Positions 1 to 11,399 of a stretch of DNA of 64,000 bases are shown piece after piece; position 1 is the first letter of the stretch; every line of letters begins with the position of its first letter. The notes beneath the pieces were generated by a model. That model searched no databases, was not told the DNA's origin, and saw only the letters and a list, made by a program, of their open reading frames with translations. The stretch is from Campanula takesimana (Eukaryota > Streptophyta > Magnoliopsida > Asterales > Campanulaceae): NCBI GenBank assembly GCA_026119855.1, contig JAOWBW010001594.1, positions 22,501-86,500 on the forward strand, in the 5' to 3' direction. A program made the translations under genes and the position numbers.

Positions 1-737
1 GTTCCATCCTTTTGTGAATGGTAACTGTTTCTGCCATGATTCTGATTATCTCATCGGCACTTCGTTCCTTGACACATTGGTGGAGTGTAGAAAGCACGAC
101 ATTGGAGCTATGGATCCATAGGCGGCCCAAAAGTAAGTTGAATGAAGATGGGATGTCAAGTACTTGAAACGACACTTTCATTACCATGTTACCAAACTTA
201 GCGTCCACCTCTATCATGCACAAAACTGTACGGCTTGTGCAATCGTAGCCCCTAATTACTTGGCCAGAGGGCTTCAAATCTGTAAGCTTAAGCCCCAAAA
301 TGCCCATAATCTTTCTTGGTATTATGTTAAGTGCGGAGCCCCCATCAACAAGGACTCTTGATAACAGTCTCCCTTCTATTCTTACTTTAAGATAAAGAGC
401 TTTATTGTGGTTGGTTCCATAGGACGGGAGGTTCATGTCGGCAAAGGTGATGGAATTTCCAAAGTGGCCAATCATTGTCGTGAGGTCTTTGGGAGAAGTT
501 TCAGGAGATATTGAAGTAGCATCGAGATTGTTGATGACAAGTTCTCGTTGTTTCCTCGAAGATGCCATAAGATCTGAAATGGAGATGTTTGCTTGTATCT
601 TTTTTAGTTGTACGGGCAATGGATCATTGGGCTCACTCAATCTTTGAGAAGTTGAGGTAAGATCTTGATTGGGGACGTTGCTTAGATGACTTGGTCTGAT
701 TGAGTCAACATGTTGACGTGCCCTTCTTGTTTATCTT
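1..737 (-). pseudogene. Tat/Ogre-type gag C-terminus and retropepsin fragment
   Basis: The minus strand is open from about 737 to the left edge, roughly 245 codons without a stop, so the reading frame continues outside the window. An aspartic protease core reads LVDGGSALN near 330-360. A second conserved block, LLLGRLWIHSS followed by STLHQ, reads near 70-130. This order (ITFAD..LP, N-H-N-K-A-L-Y, D-G-G-S-A-L-N, LLGRxWIH) is typical of Tat/Ogre-lineage Ty3 elements. The enzyme would cut the Gag-Pol polyprotein inside the virus-like particle. The active site reads DGG where DSG or DTG is usual. The upstream gag (740-1800) is broken, so this is a remnant, although the protease segment itself is undamaged. 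RT and integrase would lie left of the window. Confidence 0.75.
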
Positions 738-739
738 TC

Positions 740-1800
740 ATATTTTCTAAGACCTCTCTCATAATCTCATCATAAATCACGACCTAACAAGAACTAGCAA
801 ATTCATTGATAAATGTGGAGCCCTCATTCACAATTGAGCTTGAATGAGTGGTCTCCTCAAAATTTCCTAGCTCTATTACATTGTCATCACCCCCACTTGG
901 GATTACAAATTCTTTCTTATCTACGAGGTTTTGGATGACTTCTTTGAGGTTGAAGCACCTCTCAGTGGTGTGGCCAATATGTTGATGATAGGCACACTAT
1001 TGATCGTAAGTATTGTTGGGGCGGATTTCTTTGATCTTAAACCCCTCGATCGGTTTGATTTTCCCCTTTGCAGCAAGAACCTCAGATGCTTCGTTTGATT
1101 CATGCCTTGGAGAGAAGTGTAGACACGATTATTTGCAAACTTTTTTCCAATGTGGGGTGGAGGGAAATTGTTGTAGCTCCCATTGCCAATCATAAATCCA
1201 TTGACTGAAGCTTCCTTTGTTGCATTGAGGAGGGTTTGTAGCGGAAGGTGGGAGAGGTTTTATTGAGTTCACGGAGCAATTCATCCAAACGAACCCCCGC
1301 CTCGTACATATGAGCATAGTCGGGGTAGCATCCCCCACTTAAATGAGCACGTTGGTCCACCTTAAGGCACTTGAGAAAGATTTTCATTTGTTCTTTGATG
1401 AGAGGCCTATCAACGACCTTGGCAAACTTGTCATTCCACCTTTTGGAAAAATAAAAAAGGACTCATTATCCTTTTGGGTGGTGTTCTCGATTTCTTTCTT
1501 TGTAGGGCGGCGAGTGGTGCTGCCTTGGTAATGTGTCTTGAAGGCGAGCATGGCGGCATCCCAATCAAGGCGAGTGGGAATAGGAAGAACCATGTACCAA
1601 TCTTTTGCGTCCTCCTCGAGAGTAAGTGGAAATCATTGGGCCATGAGTTGAGGAGAGACCTTCTTCGGGATCATTGCCCATATAGGGCAAGAGTTGCCTT
1701 TGAAATTTCCCACATCAAGAATCTTGAACTTGTTGGGGGAGAGATTGCATTGTATTTATGAGCATGGAAGATTGGGAGAGAGCTGTGTCAGGACCCTTGC
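740..1800 (-). pseudogene. Degenerate gag of the same Tat-lineage element
   Basis: Broken minus-strand gag-like coding sequence lies directly upstream, in reading direction, of the protease fragment. A knuckle-like segment reads CAYHQHIGHTTERC followed by FNLKEVIQNLVD near 925-1000. This C-x2-H-x4-GH-x4-C pattern followed by a helix is the usual end of gag in this lineage. Upstream pieces include YEAGVRLDELLRELN (near 1250-1310) and DWDAAMLAFKTHY (near 1530-1570), which resemble the gag core. At least one stop and several frame changes separate the pieces. The gag protein would form the particle shell and bind RNA. No LTR or primer site is recognisable between here and 2486. Confidence 0.6.
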
Positions 1801-2486
1801 CCAAACTAAGCCCACTAAGTTTTTGGTCAATATAGGACATGAGAGTATTGACCATAGTGCCATTGTTGTCATCGACCTTGGGCTCTTCTGCCTTTCGTCA
1901 TGGAAAATAACCTATGGAGCTAACTTTATAGATTTGGGTTGGAGAAATTGTCATACACCACGTATGACGATGGCCACATGGGGACTCAGGAAGAAGTCCA
2001 AGATGTGAAGATGGTGAAGTTGAGTGGTCCATGCTTGGGGAATAATTTTGCTTAAGAAATCGGTATGTTGGATAGTAAGTTTGATGGGTCAAGCAGGCCG
2101 ACAATATAGACATGAAGTCAACAACCCAACATTAGGCGGGATCCAGAATAGGTAAGCGATGGGTGGCAAAGAAGACATAGAGGAACCAAGTCTATGACAA
2201 ACATGTGGACTCGCAAGGTTCGTGGATGAGACTGTAGAGGAAGATGAGTGGGTATGTGCAAAGAGGATCACAAGAGGTGATGACTCGAGGAAGGTGGTAC
2301 CCGATTATTAGGTTGAAGGACCGCTCTTCTTCAACTCATCTCGAGAACTAAGGAAGAAGGAAGGGTCGGGCATTACCAAGTTCAATTGGCTACTGACGGA
2401 AGATTTGTATTTGGAGAAGGCATTCTTGGATGGGACTATGATGAAGGTAGCCACGAGATTTTTTGTTTTGTCTACAGGTGAGAGAT
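1800..2486. other. Unassigned stretch between gag remnant and LTR
   Basis: No convincing gene. The sequence is fairly GC-balanced compared with its surroundings and may be the degenerate N-terminal gag or leader of the minus-strand Tat remnant. The last bases, ending GGTGAGAGAT at 2486, resemble the purine tract that precedes a copia 3' LTR, but no copia coding sequence lies before it. Confidence 0.3.
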
Positions 2487-2932
2487 TGTTAGTATTGTAG
2501 ACAAAATAGGATACTACAAGCAAAGGAAAGAAAAGAGGTACGGACCGACAAGAAGTCAGTTGCACGACCGTGCATTGTAGGTTGCACGGTCGTGCAATTG
2601 AGAGATTTGGGAGTAGTTGGGTTCATCCTGTCTGGCACAACCGTGTCAGACGACAGATCTGATTTCATTTATTCCATTAGATTCCTTTCTTAGAGAGCAT
2701 GTAGGGTTCTTATAGGGATTTTGTTTTATATTCTATAAATACCAATGTGGCAGCCACAAATACATTGCAGTACGAAAACATATTATTGGAGAGATAGCTT
2801 GTTAACGCCCCCGAATTAGTTGATTTGTTTAAGAATCTAGGTTAACAAACCGTGTTCTTGTGCGTGAGATTCGTTTGTGTTCATGTGCGTTCTTGTTTGT
2901 TTCTTAATTCTTTTGGGGCCTAGTTCCCAACA
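2487..2932 (+). mobile_element. Ty1/copia-type LTR (solo or truncated 3' LTR)
   Basis: A 446 bp segment begins TGTTAGTATTG and ends TTCCCAACA, the usual copia TG...CA ends. It contains a TATA-like box (TATAAATA, 2734-2741), as expected at the U3/R boundary. A short purine-rich tract lies just before it, so it is read as a 3' LTR on plus. No matching LTR, primer site or clean 5 bp target duplication is visible, and the flanks belong to other elements. Upstream of the TATA box is a pair of CG-rich inverted repeats (2561-2597), described separately. Confidence 0.6.
2561..2649. promoter_or_regulatory. Paired CG-rich inverted repeats in the 2.5 kb LTR
   Basis: TGCACGACCGTGCA (2561-2574) and TTGCACGGTCGTGCAA (2582-2597) are near-palindromes with cores CGACCG and CGGTCG, 7 bases apart; each is the reverse complement of the other through the core. 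A weaker third inverted repeat (TCTG..CAC / GTG..CAGA) lies at 2631-2649. They sit about 140 bp upstream of the TATA-like box. The function is unknown; the same design recurs in the other LTRs of this window. Confidence 0.6.
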
Positions 2933-2934
2933 AG

Positions 2935-3430
2935 CTCACTAATTTGTTCGAACTCGAGTCGAATCGAGTTTCGAGCTATTTGCAACTTTTTTTACGAATA
3001 ACTCGAGTCGATATCGAGCTCGATGTTCGAACTCGAGTAGAATTGAGTTTTGAGCAATTCGCGATTTGTTCGCGAACAACTCGAGTCGATATTGAACTCG
3101 AATTATAATGAGCCGAGCTCAAGCTTAAACATTTTTCAATAAAATGGGTTCTTAACTAGCTTATCGAGTTGAGTTTGATCTTATCAGCTCAAGTTTAAGC
3201 TTATCGAGTCGAGTTCGAGACGGTCGAAAACAAAAATTCCATTCTAGCGAGGTTATCGAGCCGAACTCGAGCTTGAGTTGATCTTGTACAAATAATACTT
3301 GAGCTTTTAACGAGCTTAATGAATCGAACACGGTCGAATCGATAACAAAACAAGCTTTACAACTGGTTCGAGCTCGAGTCGAGTTACACCTCGATCTTAA
3401 GCATTTACGAGCTAAGCTCGAGTCTACGGC
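2935..3430. repeat. TCGAG-rich interspersed repeat
   Basis: About 500 bp dominated by reiterated GAACTCGAG, CTCGAGTCGA and GAGCTCGA words in both orientations, with no coding frame. Blocks near the left end (AACTCGAGTCGA) reappear inverted toward the right end (TCGAGCTCGAGTCGAG), suggesting a fold-back or MITE-like element. I see no clear target duplication. It starts immediately after the CA end of the LTR. Confidence 0.5.
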
Positions 3431-3514
3431 TGATTCTGAACATTGCCTCCACGCCTACTGCGCCTGATTAGACTAGTTTTCCCATTACTTGGAAACCTTT
3501 GAGAATTGAGGGGG

Positions 3515-3612
3515 GTCTCACAATTCATGGAAGACTAAGAAGCAGGCTACAGTCTCTTCGGTAGAGGCGAATTATCGTTCCATTCCATGGCTAGTATCAA
3601 TTGTGAATTAAA
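3515..3612 (+). pseudogene. Ty1/copia RNase H scrap
   Basis: One frame reads SWKTKKQATVSS-VEANYRS, which matches the C-terminal RNase H signature of copia polyproteins (S-W-K-x-K-K-Q-x-T-V-S-x-S-S-A-E-A-E-Y-R). Two or three residues are missing in the middle, and the frame stops soon after. Only about 30 codons remain. It is a dead fragment with no adjoining RT. Confidence 0.6.
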
Positions 3613-4293
3613 ATGGCAACGTGGTTTAACGACTCGAGCCCAGAGACCCGACCCGCATAAGCATCACTCACTGACTCATTGAGCACAAACCACTTGGCTT
3701 ACCTTTGGACCACCCAAAAATCCATAGATATTATTAGTGCTCCATGGTAGGTTTGTGGATTTATAAATATCACACTAAACTCTCACATATTTATGTATGG
3801 GATGTAGATATCACAATCTCCCTTAGTCAAATACTTGTTGTCCTCGGCAAGGTCCACTTTCTTTACTGATCTTTAACTAGGTTCTACTTTACTACATCAG
3901 CATTTTTAGTGTTAAATGTTGTAAATTAAATTTATTATCATCATTACCCTTGGTGGGTTAGCCACCATATATAGAGTTATAGGAAATCTGAGCAGATGGG
4001 TTGTTTAACCTCATGCTAAAATTCAAACCCAAATCTTACTCGGTCAACGGCTGCCCATGTTAGATGTCCAAACTATTGGGTGAACATTGGGAACAACTCA
4101 TGAATTTCTGTATTTTTCACCTCATGAAGTAATATAACATTTGATTATACGGATTTGACCAGTATGAATTTTGACTGGAAAAAATAGTGTATTTTAAGAG
4201 AAGAGTTGAGATAATCAAGTATTTTAATTACTAGACTTACAACTGGTGCATCGATCTGTTTGTTTATGTGTCTCTATATAATTTCTCTACCTA
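3613..4293. other. Unassigned AT-rich spacer
   Basis: No gene, repeat structure or element terminus is recognisable here. It separates the copia scrap from the first Mutator-like MITE. Confidence 0.4.
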
Positions 4294-4302
4294 TTAATTT
4301 TT

Positions 4303-5146
4303 TAGGTGGTCTCCCATGAGAACAAGGGGATCCGTCTCATACATGAGACGGGTCGACCCATGACCCATGAGGCATGACCCGCCACGTGGCAACCTCCCAG
4401 AGGTCCAAAATTTTTTTTTTTTTTTTTGAGTTTTTATATTATTTTTTCGGCTTTTCAGCCGTTCACCAAAAGTAATAGTTACCATAGCTTAATGTAATGA
4501 CTGTATACATATAAAGTAACATTGTTCATAAGATAACGTAACACCTGTTTTACAAAAACAAAAGCTCGTTTTACACATTTTTTCAAATGTAATACTAACT
4601 ATAATTACATGTAACCCAAACAATATCTAAATGTAACTATCATTTATACTGAAATGTAATACTGCTTTTGCAAAAATGTAAAATATTATGTATTTTGATT
4701 TAATTTTTTGAAAGAAAGTAACATTTGAAAAGTAACAACTCATAAATGAATGTAATTGTTTGTACAAGTAAATGTAACACTTTAATAAAAGAAATTATAA
4801 CATATTTCTATAGATAATGTAATACTTTTACATGTAACACTAATCAAGTGTTTTTAGCTCTAAAAATGTAAATGGTTGAATTATTACTTTTTCTATACAC
4901 ATGTGTTACAATTATGTATAAACATTATTACATATAAGTAACACGTTCGTTACATTTTAGTTGTAATAAGTATTACTTTTGGCAAACGAAGAAAACATAG
5001 AAAAAACACTGTTACTTTTTTGTATATATGTATTAGTTTTATGTATACAAACTGTTACTTTATATGAATACAGTCATTACATTAAGTTATAGTAACTATT
5101 ACTTTTGACAAACCGAAAAAAAAACCAAAAAAAAAATATAAAAATT

Positions 5147-5200
<54 letters not shown>

Positions 5201-5333
5201 GCCTATGAGAGGCTGCCGTGGCAGGTTCGACCCCTGGGTCTTGGAGCCGGTTCGTGGGTCGGGCGAGCGGGTCAAAAACCGACCCATCTCATGGATGAGA
5301 CGGATCATGCATGTGTGCACACAAGTTTTTGTC
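4303..5333. mobile_element. Mutator-like MITE, copy 1 (intact ends)
   Basis: A 1,031 bp non-coding element is flanked by a perfect 9 bp duplication TTAATTTTT (4294-4302 and 5334-5342). Its arms are imperfect inverted repeats: the left arm carries ATCCGTCTCATACATGAGAC and the right arm reads as its complement (GTCTCATCCATGAGA form), and both arms carry CCACGTGGC- or GCCGTGGCA-type blocks. The interior is a field of short words such as TGTAAC and GTTACTTTTG repeated in both orientations, with an A/T tract and a (TA)n run at 5150-5198 in the right half. Nine-base duplications and long sloppy arms fit the Mutator superfamily. It has no transposase. Confidence 0.75.
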
Positions 5334-5342
5334 TTAATTTTT

Positions 5343-5827
5343 AGTTACTTTATTGTCTCACGATAATTTCCCTTTTATTTCTTTCAACGGAAAAAGGGCA
5401 ATGCGCCCTAAATTTTCATTAATACTAGGAAAAATACCGTGCGTAATTTATTACAATTTGTATTTTATTTTGGTTAGTCAAGTAAATTTCATTATAATTA
5501 AATTAAATTAAATTATTATAAAATACAGCTAAAAGAAAGAAGGTGTAAAAAGTAAATAATAAATTATATTGTAATTTTTAATTTAGTTTGAGGGGATAAA
5601 TTAAAGAGTAATCATTTTCTAACTTTTGAATTTAAAGCTAAGATTAATGTTTTCTTGTGACTTTCTTTTGTTTACTGGATTACTTAAAAGTTGCCTTATC
5701 ATAAGCTTTTTAATGTGACTTTATATTTTAATTATGACTTTTCATTTCTTATACCCGAAAAGTCAAAGTTACTTTTTCATAATTATTATTAATGTATTAA
5801 GTTATATTGAGACTTTTCATATTTCAG
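5343..5827. other. Unassigned AT-rich spacer
   Basis: AT-rich sequence with no gene or element end that I can recognise, between the two copies of the Mutator-like MITE. Confidence 0.4.
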
Positions 5828-6221
5828 AAACTGTTGAGGTGGTCTCCCATGAGAACAAGGGGATCCGTCTCATGCATGAGACGGGTCGCCCCATGACCCA
5901 TGGGCCGAACCCGCCACGTGGCAACCCACCATTGGCCAAATTTTTTATTATTTTTTTTTTTTTTTGGTTTTTTTTGAGTTTTTATATTTTTTTTCGGCTT
6001 TTCAGTGGTTTAGCAAAAAATAATAGTTACCATCTCTTAAAGTAACATTGTTCATAAGTAAACGTAATACTTGTTTTAAAAAAACAAAAGCTCGTTTTTA
6101 CCCATTTGAAAAGTAATAACTTATGTATATGAATGTAATAGTAAGTTTATACAAGTAAATGTAACACTTTGATTGACGAAATTGTAACAGATTTCTATAG
6201 ATAATGTAATACTTTTACATG

Positions 6222-6334
6222 TATCATGATAAATTTGACCCCATTGTAACTTATTGTTTGAATATGCATGCAAAGTTGACAACATCTATAAAAATGATTA
6301 TAATGTATCATGATAAATTTGACCCCATTGTTTT
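6222..6334. repeat. Short direct duplication at the left edge of the Helitron array
   Basis: A block beginning TATCATGATAAATTTGACCC occurs at about 6221 and again at about 6306 with the text between partly repeated from the unit (ATGCATGCAAAGTTGACAAC). It marks a scrambled left junction where a Helitron 3' end would be expected. Confidence 0.5.
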
Positions 6335-7308
6335 AAATAACAAAAAATACAAATTCTCATATAAAAATGAATATGCATGCAAAGTTGACAACATCTACGT
6401 CCAAATTAAAGATAACGACTTTTGTCCGTCTCGCTCCGACGTTCGATTTGATATGCGGTGCGTTCCGCGGTTCATCCGGAGTCAAAAGTTATGACGGTTT
6501 CGGCGCACTCGCTGAAATTACTCCAAAAACTTCAACGCGTTAGTGTCCGCATCAATTAGTAATTTAAAACATCAAACATACTTTATTTATAGAATCCTTC
6601 ATTTTTGTTTATTTTTTATTTTTATTTTTATTTTTGCAAAATATGTGGCTCGATTTTCTTCACCGAGATATACTGCTACATCACATTTCTTATCTTTAGC
6701 CATATCTTAAAATTCAACTAACTGAATGATTATAATTTCTAATATTTTAATTTAAGATATCCATTATCTTTAGCCTACTAAAATTAAGTAATCATGTTTT
6801 CGTAATTTAAGCTCAGAAAATATTTGATTTAAAAAAAAAACCAGTTTTAAAAAACTAAATCATTTCCTGAAATAAGTATTATATACATTTGCCTATAGAA
6901 TAATGCCACGTGGATTTCCACGTCATAATTCCACGTGGCTTAATGAGAAGGCTTGAAATGTTTTTGCTTTTATATATTATGTAGATAGATGTGTAGATTT
7001 TACCATTAATTATTAACTTTAATTTTTTTTTTCACTAAATAACAAAAAATACAAATTCTCATATAAAATGAATATGCATGCAAAGTTGACAACATCTACG
7101 TCCAAATTAAAGATAACGACTTTTGTTCGTCTCGCTCTGACGTTCGATTTGATATGCGGTGCGTTCCGCGGTTCATCCGGAGTCAAAAGTTATGACGGTT
7201 TCGGCGCACTCGCTGAAATTACTCCAAAAACTTCAACGCGTTAGTGTCCGCATCAATTAGTAATTTAAAACATCAAACATACTTTATTTATAGAATCCTT
7301 CATTTTTA

Positions 7309-7339
<31 letters not shown>

Positions 7340-9112
7340 TTTATTTTTATTTTTGCAAAATATGTGGCTCGATTTTCTTCACCGAGATATACTGCTACAT
7401 CACATTTCTTATCTTTAGCCATATATTAAAATTCAACTAACTGAATGATTATAATTTATAATATTTTAATTTAAGATATCCATTATCTTTAGCCTACTAA
7501 AATTAAGTAATCATGTTTTCGTAATTTAAGCTCAGAAAATATTTGATTTAAAAAAAATCAGTTTTAAAAAACTAAATCAATTCCTGAAATAAGTATTATA
7601 TACATTTGCCTATAGAATAATGCCACGTGGATTTCCACGTCATAATTCCACGTGGCTTAATGAGAAGGCTTGAAATGTTTTTGCTTTTATATATTATATA
7701 GATGTGTAGATTTTTACCATTAATTATTAACTTTAATTTTTTTTCACTAAATAACAAAAAATACAAATTCTCATATAAAAATGAATATGCATGCAAAGTT
7801 GACAACATCTACGTCCAAATTAAAGATAACGACTTTTGTCCGTCTCGCTCCGACGTTCGATTTGATATGCGGTGCGTTCCGCGGTTCATCCGGAGTCAAA
7901 AGTTATGACGGTTTCGGCGCACTCGCTGAAATTACTCCAAAAACTTCAACGCGTTAGTGTCCGCATCAATTAGTAATTTAAAACATCAAACATACTTTAT
8001 TTATAGAATCCTTCATTTTTATTTTTATTTTTATTTTTATTTTTATTTTTATTTTTATTTTTATTTTTATTTTTGCAAAATATGTGGCTCGATTTTCTTC
8101 ACCGAGATATACTGCTACATCACATTTCTTATCTTTAGCCATATATTAAAATTCAACTAACTGAATGATTATAATTTATAATATTTTAATTTAAGATATT
8201 CATTATCTTTAGCCTACTAAAATTAAGTAATCATGTTTTCGTAATTTAAGCTCAGAAAATATTTGATTTAAAAAAATCAGTTTTAAAAACTAAATCAATT
8301 CCTGAAATAAGTATTATATACATTTGCCTATAGAATAATGCCACGTGGATTTCCACGTCATAATTCCACGTGGCTTAATGAGAAGGCTTGAAATGTTTTT
8401 GCTTTTATATATTATATAGATGTGTAGATTTTTACCATTAATTATTAACTTTAATTTTTTTTCACTAAATAACAAAAAATACAAATTCTCATATAAAAAT
8501 GAATATGCATGCAAAGTTGACAACATCTACGTCCAAATTAAAGATAACGACTTTTGTCCGTCTCGCTCCGACGTTCGATTTGATATGCGGTGCGTTCCGC
8601 GGTTCATCCGGAGTCAAAAGTTATGACGGTTTCGGCGCACTCGCTGAAATTACTCCAAAACTTCAACGCGTTAGTGTCCGCATCAATTAGTAATTTAAAA
8701 CATCAAACATACTTTATTTATAGAATCCTTCATTTTTATTTTTATTTTTATTTTTATTTTTGCAAAATATGTGGCTCGATTTTCTTCACCGAGATATACT
8801 GCTACATCACATTTCTTATCTTTAGCCATATCTTAAAATTCAACTAACTGAATGATTATAATTTCTAATATTTTAATTTAAGATATCCATTATCTTTAGC
8901 CTACTAAAATTAAGTAATCATGTTTTCGTAATTTAAGCTCAGAAAATATTTGATTTAAAAAAAAAAATCAGTTTTAAAAAACTAAATCATTTCCTGAAAT
9001 AAGTATTATATACATTTGCCTATAGAATAATGCCACGTGGATTTCCACGTCATAATTCCACGTGGCTTAATGAGAAGGCTTGAAATGTTTTTGCTTTTAT
9101 ATATTATATAGA
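6335..9112 (-). mobile_element. Tandem array of four Helitron 5'-half units
   Basis: Four head-to-tail units, each ending on plus with the reverse complement of a Helitron 5' terminus (TCTATATAATATATA): ends at 6985 (variant TATGTAGA), 7702, 8420 and 9112, spacing 717, 718 and 692 bp. Length differences come mostly from an (ATTTTT)n block and A-runs. Each unit carries a hairpin-capable G-box cluster (GCCACGTGGA, CCACGTCA, TCCACGTGGC), a GC-rich island near GTCTCGCTCCGACGTTCG, and the AT-rich remainder. The last unit ends in the host MITE exactly at an A/T junction, as Helitrons do. None shows the hairpin-plus-CTAG 3' end; units join directly. No protein is encoded: the repeated small frames are YF-rich translations of (ATTTTT)n. 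Confidence 0.75.
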
Positions 9113-9221
9113 TTACTTTTGGCAAACGAAGAAAATATAGGAATAACACTATTACTTTAAGAGATGGTAACTATTACTTTAAGAGATGGTAACTATTACT
9201 TTTCACAAACCGAAAAAAAAA

Positions 9222-9252
<31 letters not shown>

Positions 9253-9429
9253 AAAAAAAAAAAAAAATATTTTTTGGGCCAATGAGGGGCTGCCACGTGG
9301 CAGGGTCCCCCCATGGGTCCTGGAGCAGGGTTGTGGGTCGGGTAATGGGTCAAAAAAATGACCCGTCTCACCCATGAGACGGGTTGGAGTGTTCTCACAC
9401 AAGTTTTTGTCGAAACTGTTTTGCACTTA

Positions 9430-9880
9430 AATGCATACATATAATTATTTTTTCAAAAATGAATCCATATAGAAATTTTATATTGATGCAAATTTATATT
9501 ATTAATACACTCATAATAATTAAAGTAACAATTTTAAATTTAATATAATTATACAAACGTATAATATTAATACACTTATAATAATAGATGTAATAATTTT
9601 AAATTAATGCAGACTCTTCACCTATCTTCTTCTCTGCTCTATTTGTATATACTGTATATTAGTATAGTACTTTAATAGTACTGAATAATAGAATGTGTCT
9701 ATCTATTATATTAGTAGAATGTTATTGTCTAATAGCTATTTTTTCTAATATAGTAACTAATAATATAGTATGCTAATGATTAACTAATATCGTAATCATT
9801 ATCTTAAATAGCATATTAGCTAGTAATGATAAACTTCTTTATATAGCAAGTTAAACATTCACTTATATAGTACCAAGTAT
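9430..9880. repeat. AT-rich minisatellite-like stretch
   Basis: Reiterated words such as TAGTAACTAATA and TAATATTAGCTA without a reading frame. The same words fill 11,690-12,700 and 13,010-14,390, so this stretch may be part of the same family of Helitron interiors. Confidence 0.4.
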
Positions 9881-9919
9881 GAGTGGCGGATCTATGATCT
9901 GTTGTTGTCAGGGGGCCAA

Positions 9920-10751
9920 TCTATATAATATATAAAAGCAAAAACATTTCAAGCCTTCTCATTAAGCCATGTGTAATTATGATGTGGAAATCCACGTGGC
10001 ATTATTCTATAGGCAAATGTATATAATACTTATTTCAGGAAATGATTTAGTTTTTTAAAACTGGTTTTTTTTTTTAAATCAAATATTTTCTGAGCTTAAA
10101 TTACGAAAACATGATTACTTAATTTTAGTAGGCTAAAGATAATGGATATCTTAAATTAAAATATTATAAATTATAATCATTCAGTTAGTTGAATTTTAAG
10201 ATATGGCTAAAGATAAGAAATGTGATGTAGCAGTATATCTCGGTAAAGAAAATCGAGCCACATATTTTGCAAAAATAAAAATAAAAATGAAGGATTCTAT
10301 AAATAAAGTATGTTTGATGTTTTAAATTACTAATTGATGCGGACACTAACGCGTTGAAGTTTTTGGAGTTATTTCAGCGAGTGCGCCGAAACCGTCATAA
10401 CTTTTGACTCAGGATGAACCGCGGAACGCACCGCATATCAAATCGAACGTCGGAGCGAGACGGACAAAAGTCATAGGGTAAAGCCCCTTGAGGCGGGGTC
10501 TAAAACAAAAAAAAAATGTTATTTAAGGCCTTAAACGGGCTTCTTTATATCCTTGCAAATGAGATGGTGAACTTATATTCTGAGTTTGAAAATATCTTTC
10601 ATCACTTAATATCCTTGCAAATTATATGGTATTATATAGATCACTTAATTTGATTTTGTACCGTTATCTCAGTTTGAAAATGCCTTTCATCAGTTTTTCT
10701 TAATTAATTAACTTTATTATTCCCGTCGAATTCCGACGGGTTACTCACTAG
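9920..10751 (+). mobile_element. Short non-autonomous Helitron
   Basis: An 832 bp element. The 5' end is TCTATATAATATATAAAAGC after an A; the 3' end has hairpin CCCGTCG-AATTC-CGACGGG (10,722-10,740), then TTACTCA and CTAG (10,748-10,751) before a T. The 5' 560 bp are the same sequence as the tandem array at 6.3-9.1 kb, in opposite orientation, including the G-box cluster and the GC-rich island. The 3' 270 bp differ from the array. This copy shows what a complete member looks like. It carries no Rep/Helicase. Confidence 0.85.
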
Positions 10752-10827
10752 TATTTTAAATGACAAAAATGATACATAAAAAATTACATTATCTAACCCA
10801 TTTTTTTACCCAAACATATACTAAAGA

Positions 10828-11219
10828 TCAGTATGTGTACCGTTTGTATTGTAAGAAGTAAATAGAGACATATAAATTATAATGAGCATAATATGAGAAG
10901 AAAGAGAATGAATAAAGCAATAGACTGAAGGGGAATAAATACATAAAAGGAAGAGATCTAACAAGATGGAGATTTTCTATATTTCTCTCTCTATATAAAC
11001 AATAAAAAGACAAAAGGAAAGTTGACCAATCTTAGAGTGATTGTTTTCATGAGATCAATTCAAAAAGTTTCCTAAATTAATAAAAGGCTTCCTAAACTAA
11101 TTTACACTACATGTGTGTAGAACGAGATCTGGAAATATGGATATAGTAAATCACAGGAGTGATTTATTCTCCCAATTTTTATGCTAATCACTTTCCCATT
11201 ATATTTTAGTATACAAGTG
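10828..11219. other. Unassigned AT-rich stretch
   Basis: AT-rich, no gene. It includes short purine-rich and CTCTCT tracts only. Confidence 0.35.
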
Positions 11220-11399
11220 TATAATTACATATATGAGGGGGGTCATTTAATTTTTTTGAGGGGGGTCAAGTGTTATATTTGAGGGCTTAGTGTAATAAAC
11301 CTCGAAAATTTGAAGCGTCAGAGTAGAAATAATTCGAAAGTCATGGGGGTCAGTTGACCCCTCCCCCTTATACATGGATCCTCCCCTGAGTAACTAATA

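Larger units (their letters stand above)
5837..9412. mobile_element. Mutator-like MITE, copy 2, split by a Helitron array
   Basis: The left arm (from 5837) and right arm (to 9412) match copy 1 closely, and the whole is bracketed by AAACTGTT (5828-5835 and 9413-9420), an 8 bp direct repeat that may be a 9 bp duplication with one mismatch. The arms contain the palindrome GCCACGTGGC. Copy 1 shows the expected uninterrupted sequence: after ...TTTTACATGTA copy 2 switches to foreign DNA (about 6222), and it resumes at TTACTTTTGGCAAACGAAG (9113). About 135 bp of the copy 1 interior is missing at the junction, so the insertion came with a deletion. Confidence 0.75.
9883..11394. mobile_element. Possible TIR element with GTGGCGGATC / GGATCC ends
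   Basis: The left end reads AGTGGCGGATCTATGATC and the right end (about 11,374-11,394) reads ATGGATCCTCCCCTGAGT, whose complement is similar. GGGGGTCA-type blocks follow inside both ends. Similar "(gt)ggcggatc" ends are common in plant non-autonomous DNA elements. A Helitron (9920-10,751) sits just inside the left end. No target duplication is evident, so the call is tentative. Confidence 0.35.

Noticed and set aside
2935..3430. Promoter or operator cluster made of CTCGAG words
   Set aside because: The density and inverted arrangement fit an interspersed repeat; no adjacent gene.
7244..8847. Repeated open frames rich in Tyr-Phe
   Set aside because: They are translations of (ATTTTT)n blocks and flanks in the Helitron units; no domain and no start context.
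9164..9440. Lys-rich and Phe-rich frames across the A-run
   Set aside because: Produced by the poly-A tracts in the MITE right arm on both strands.
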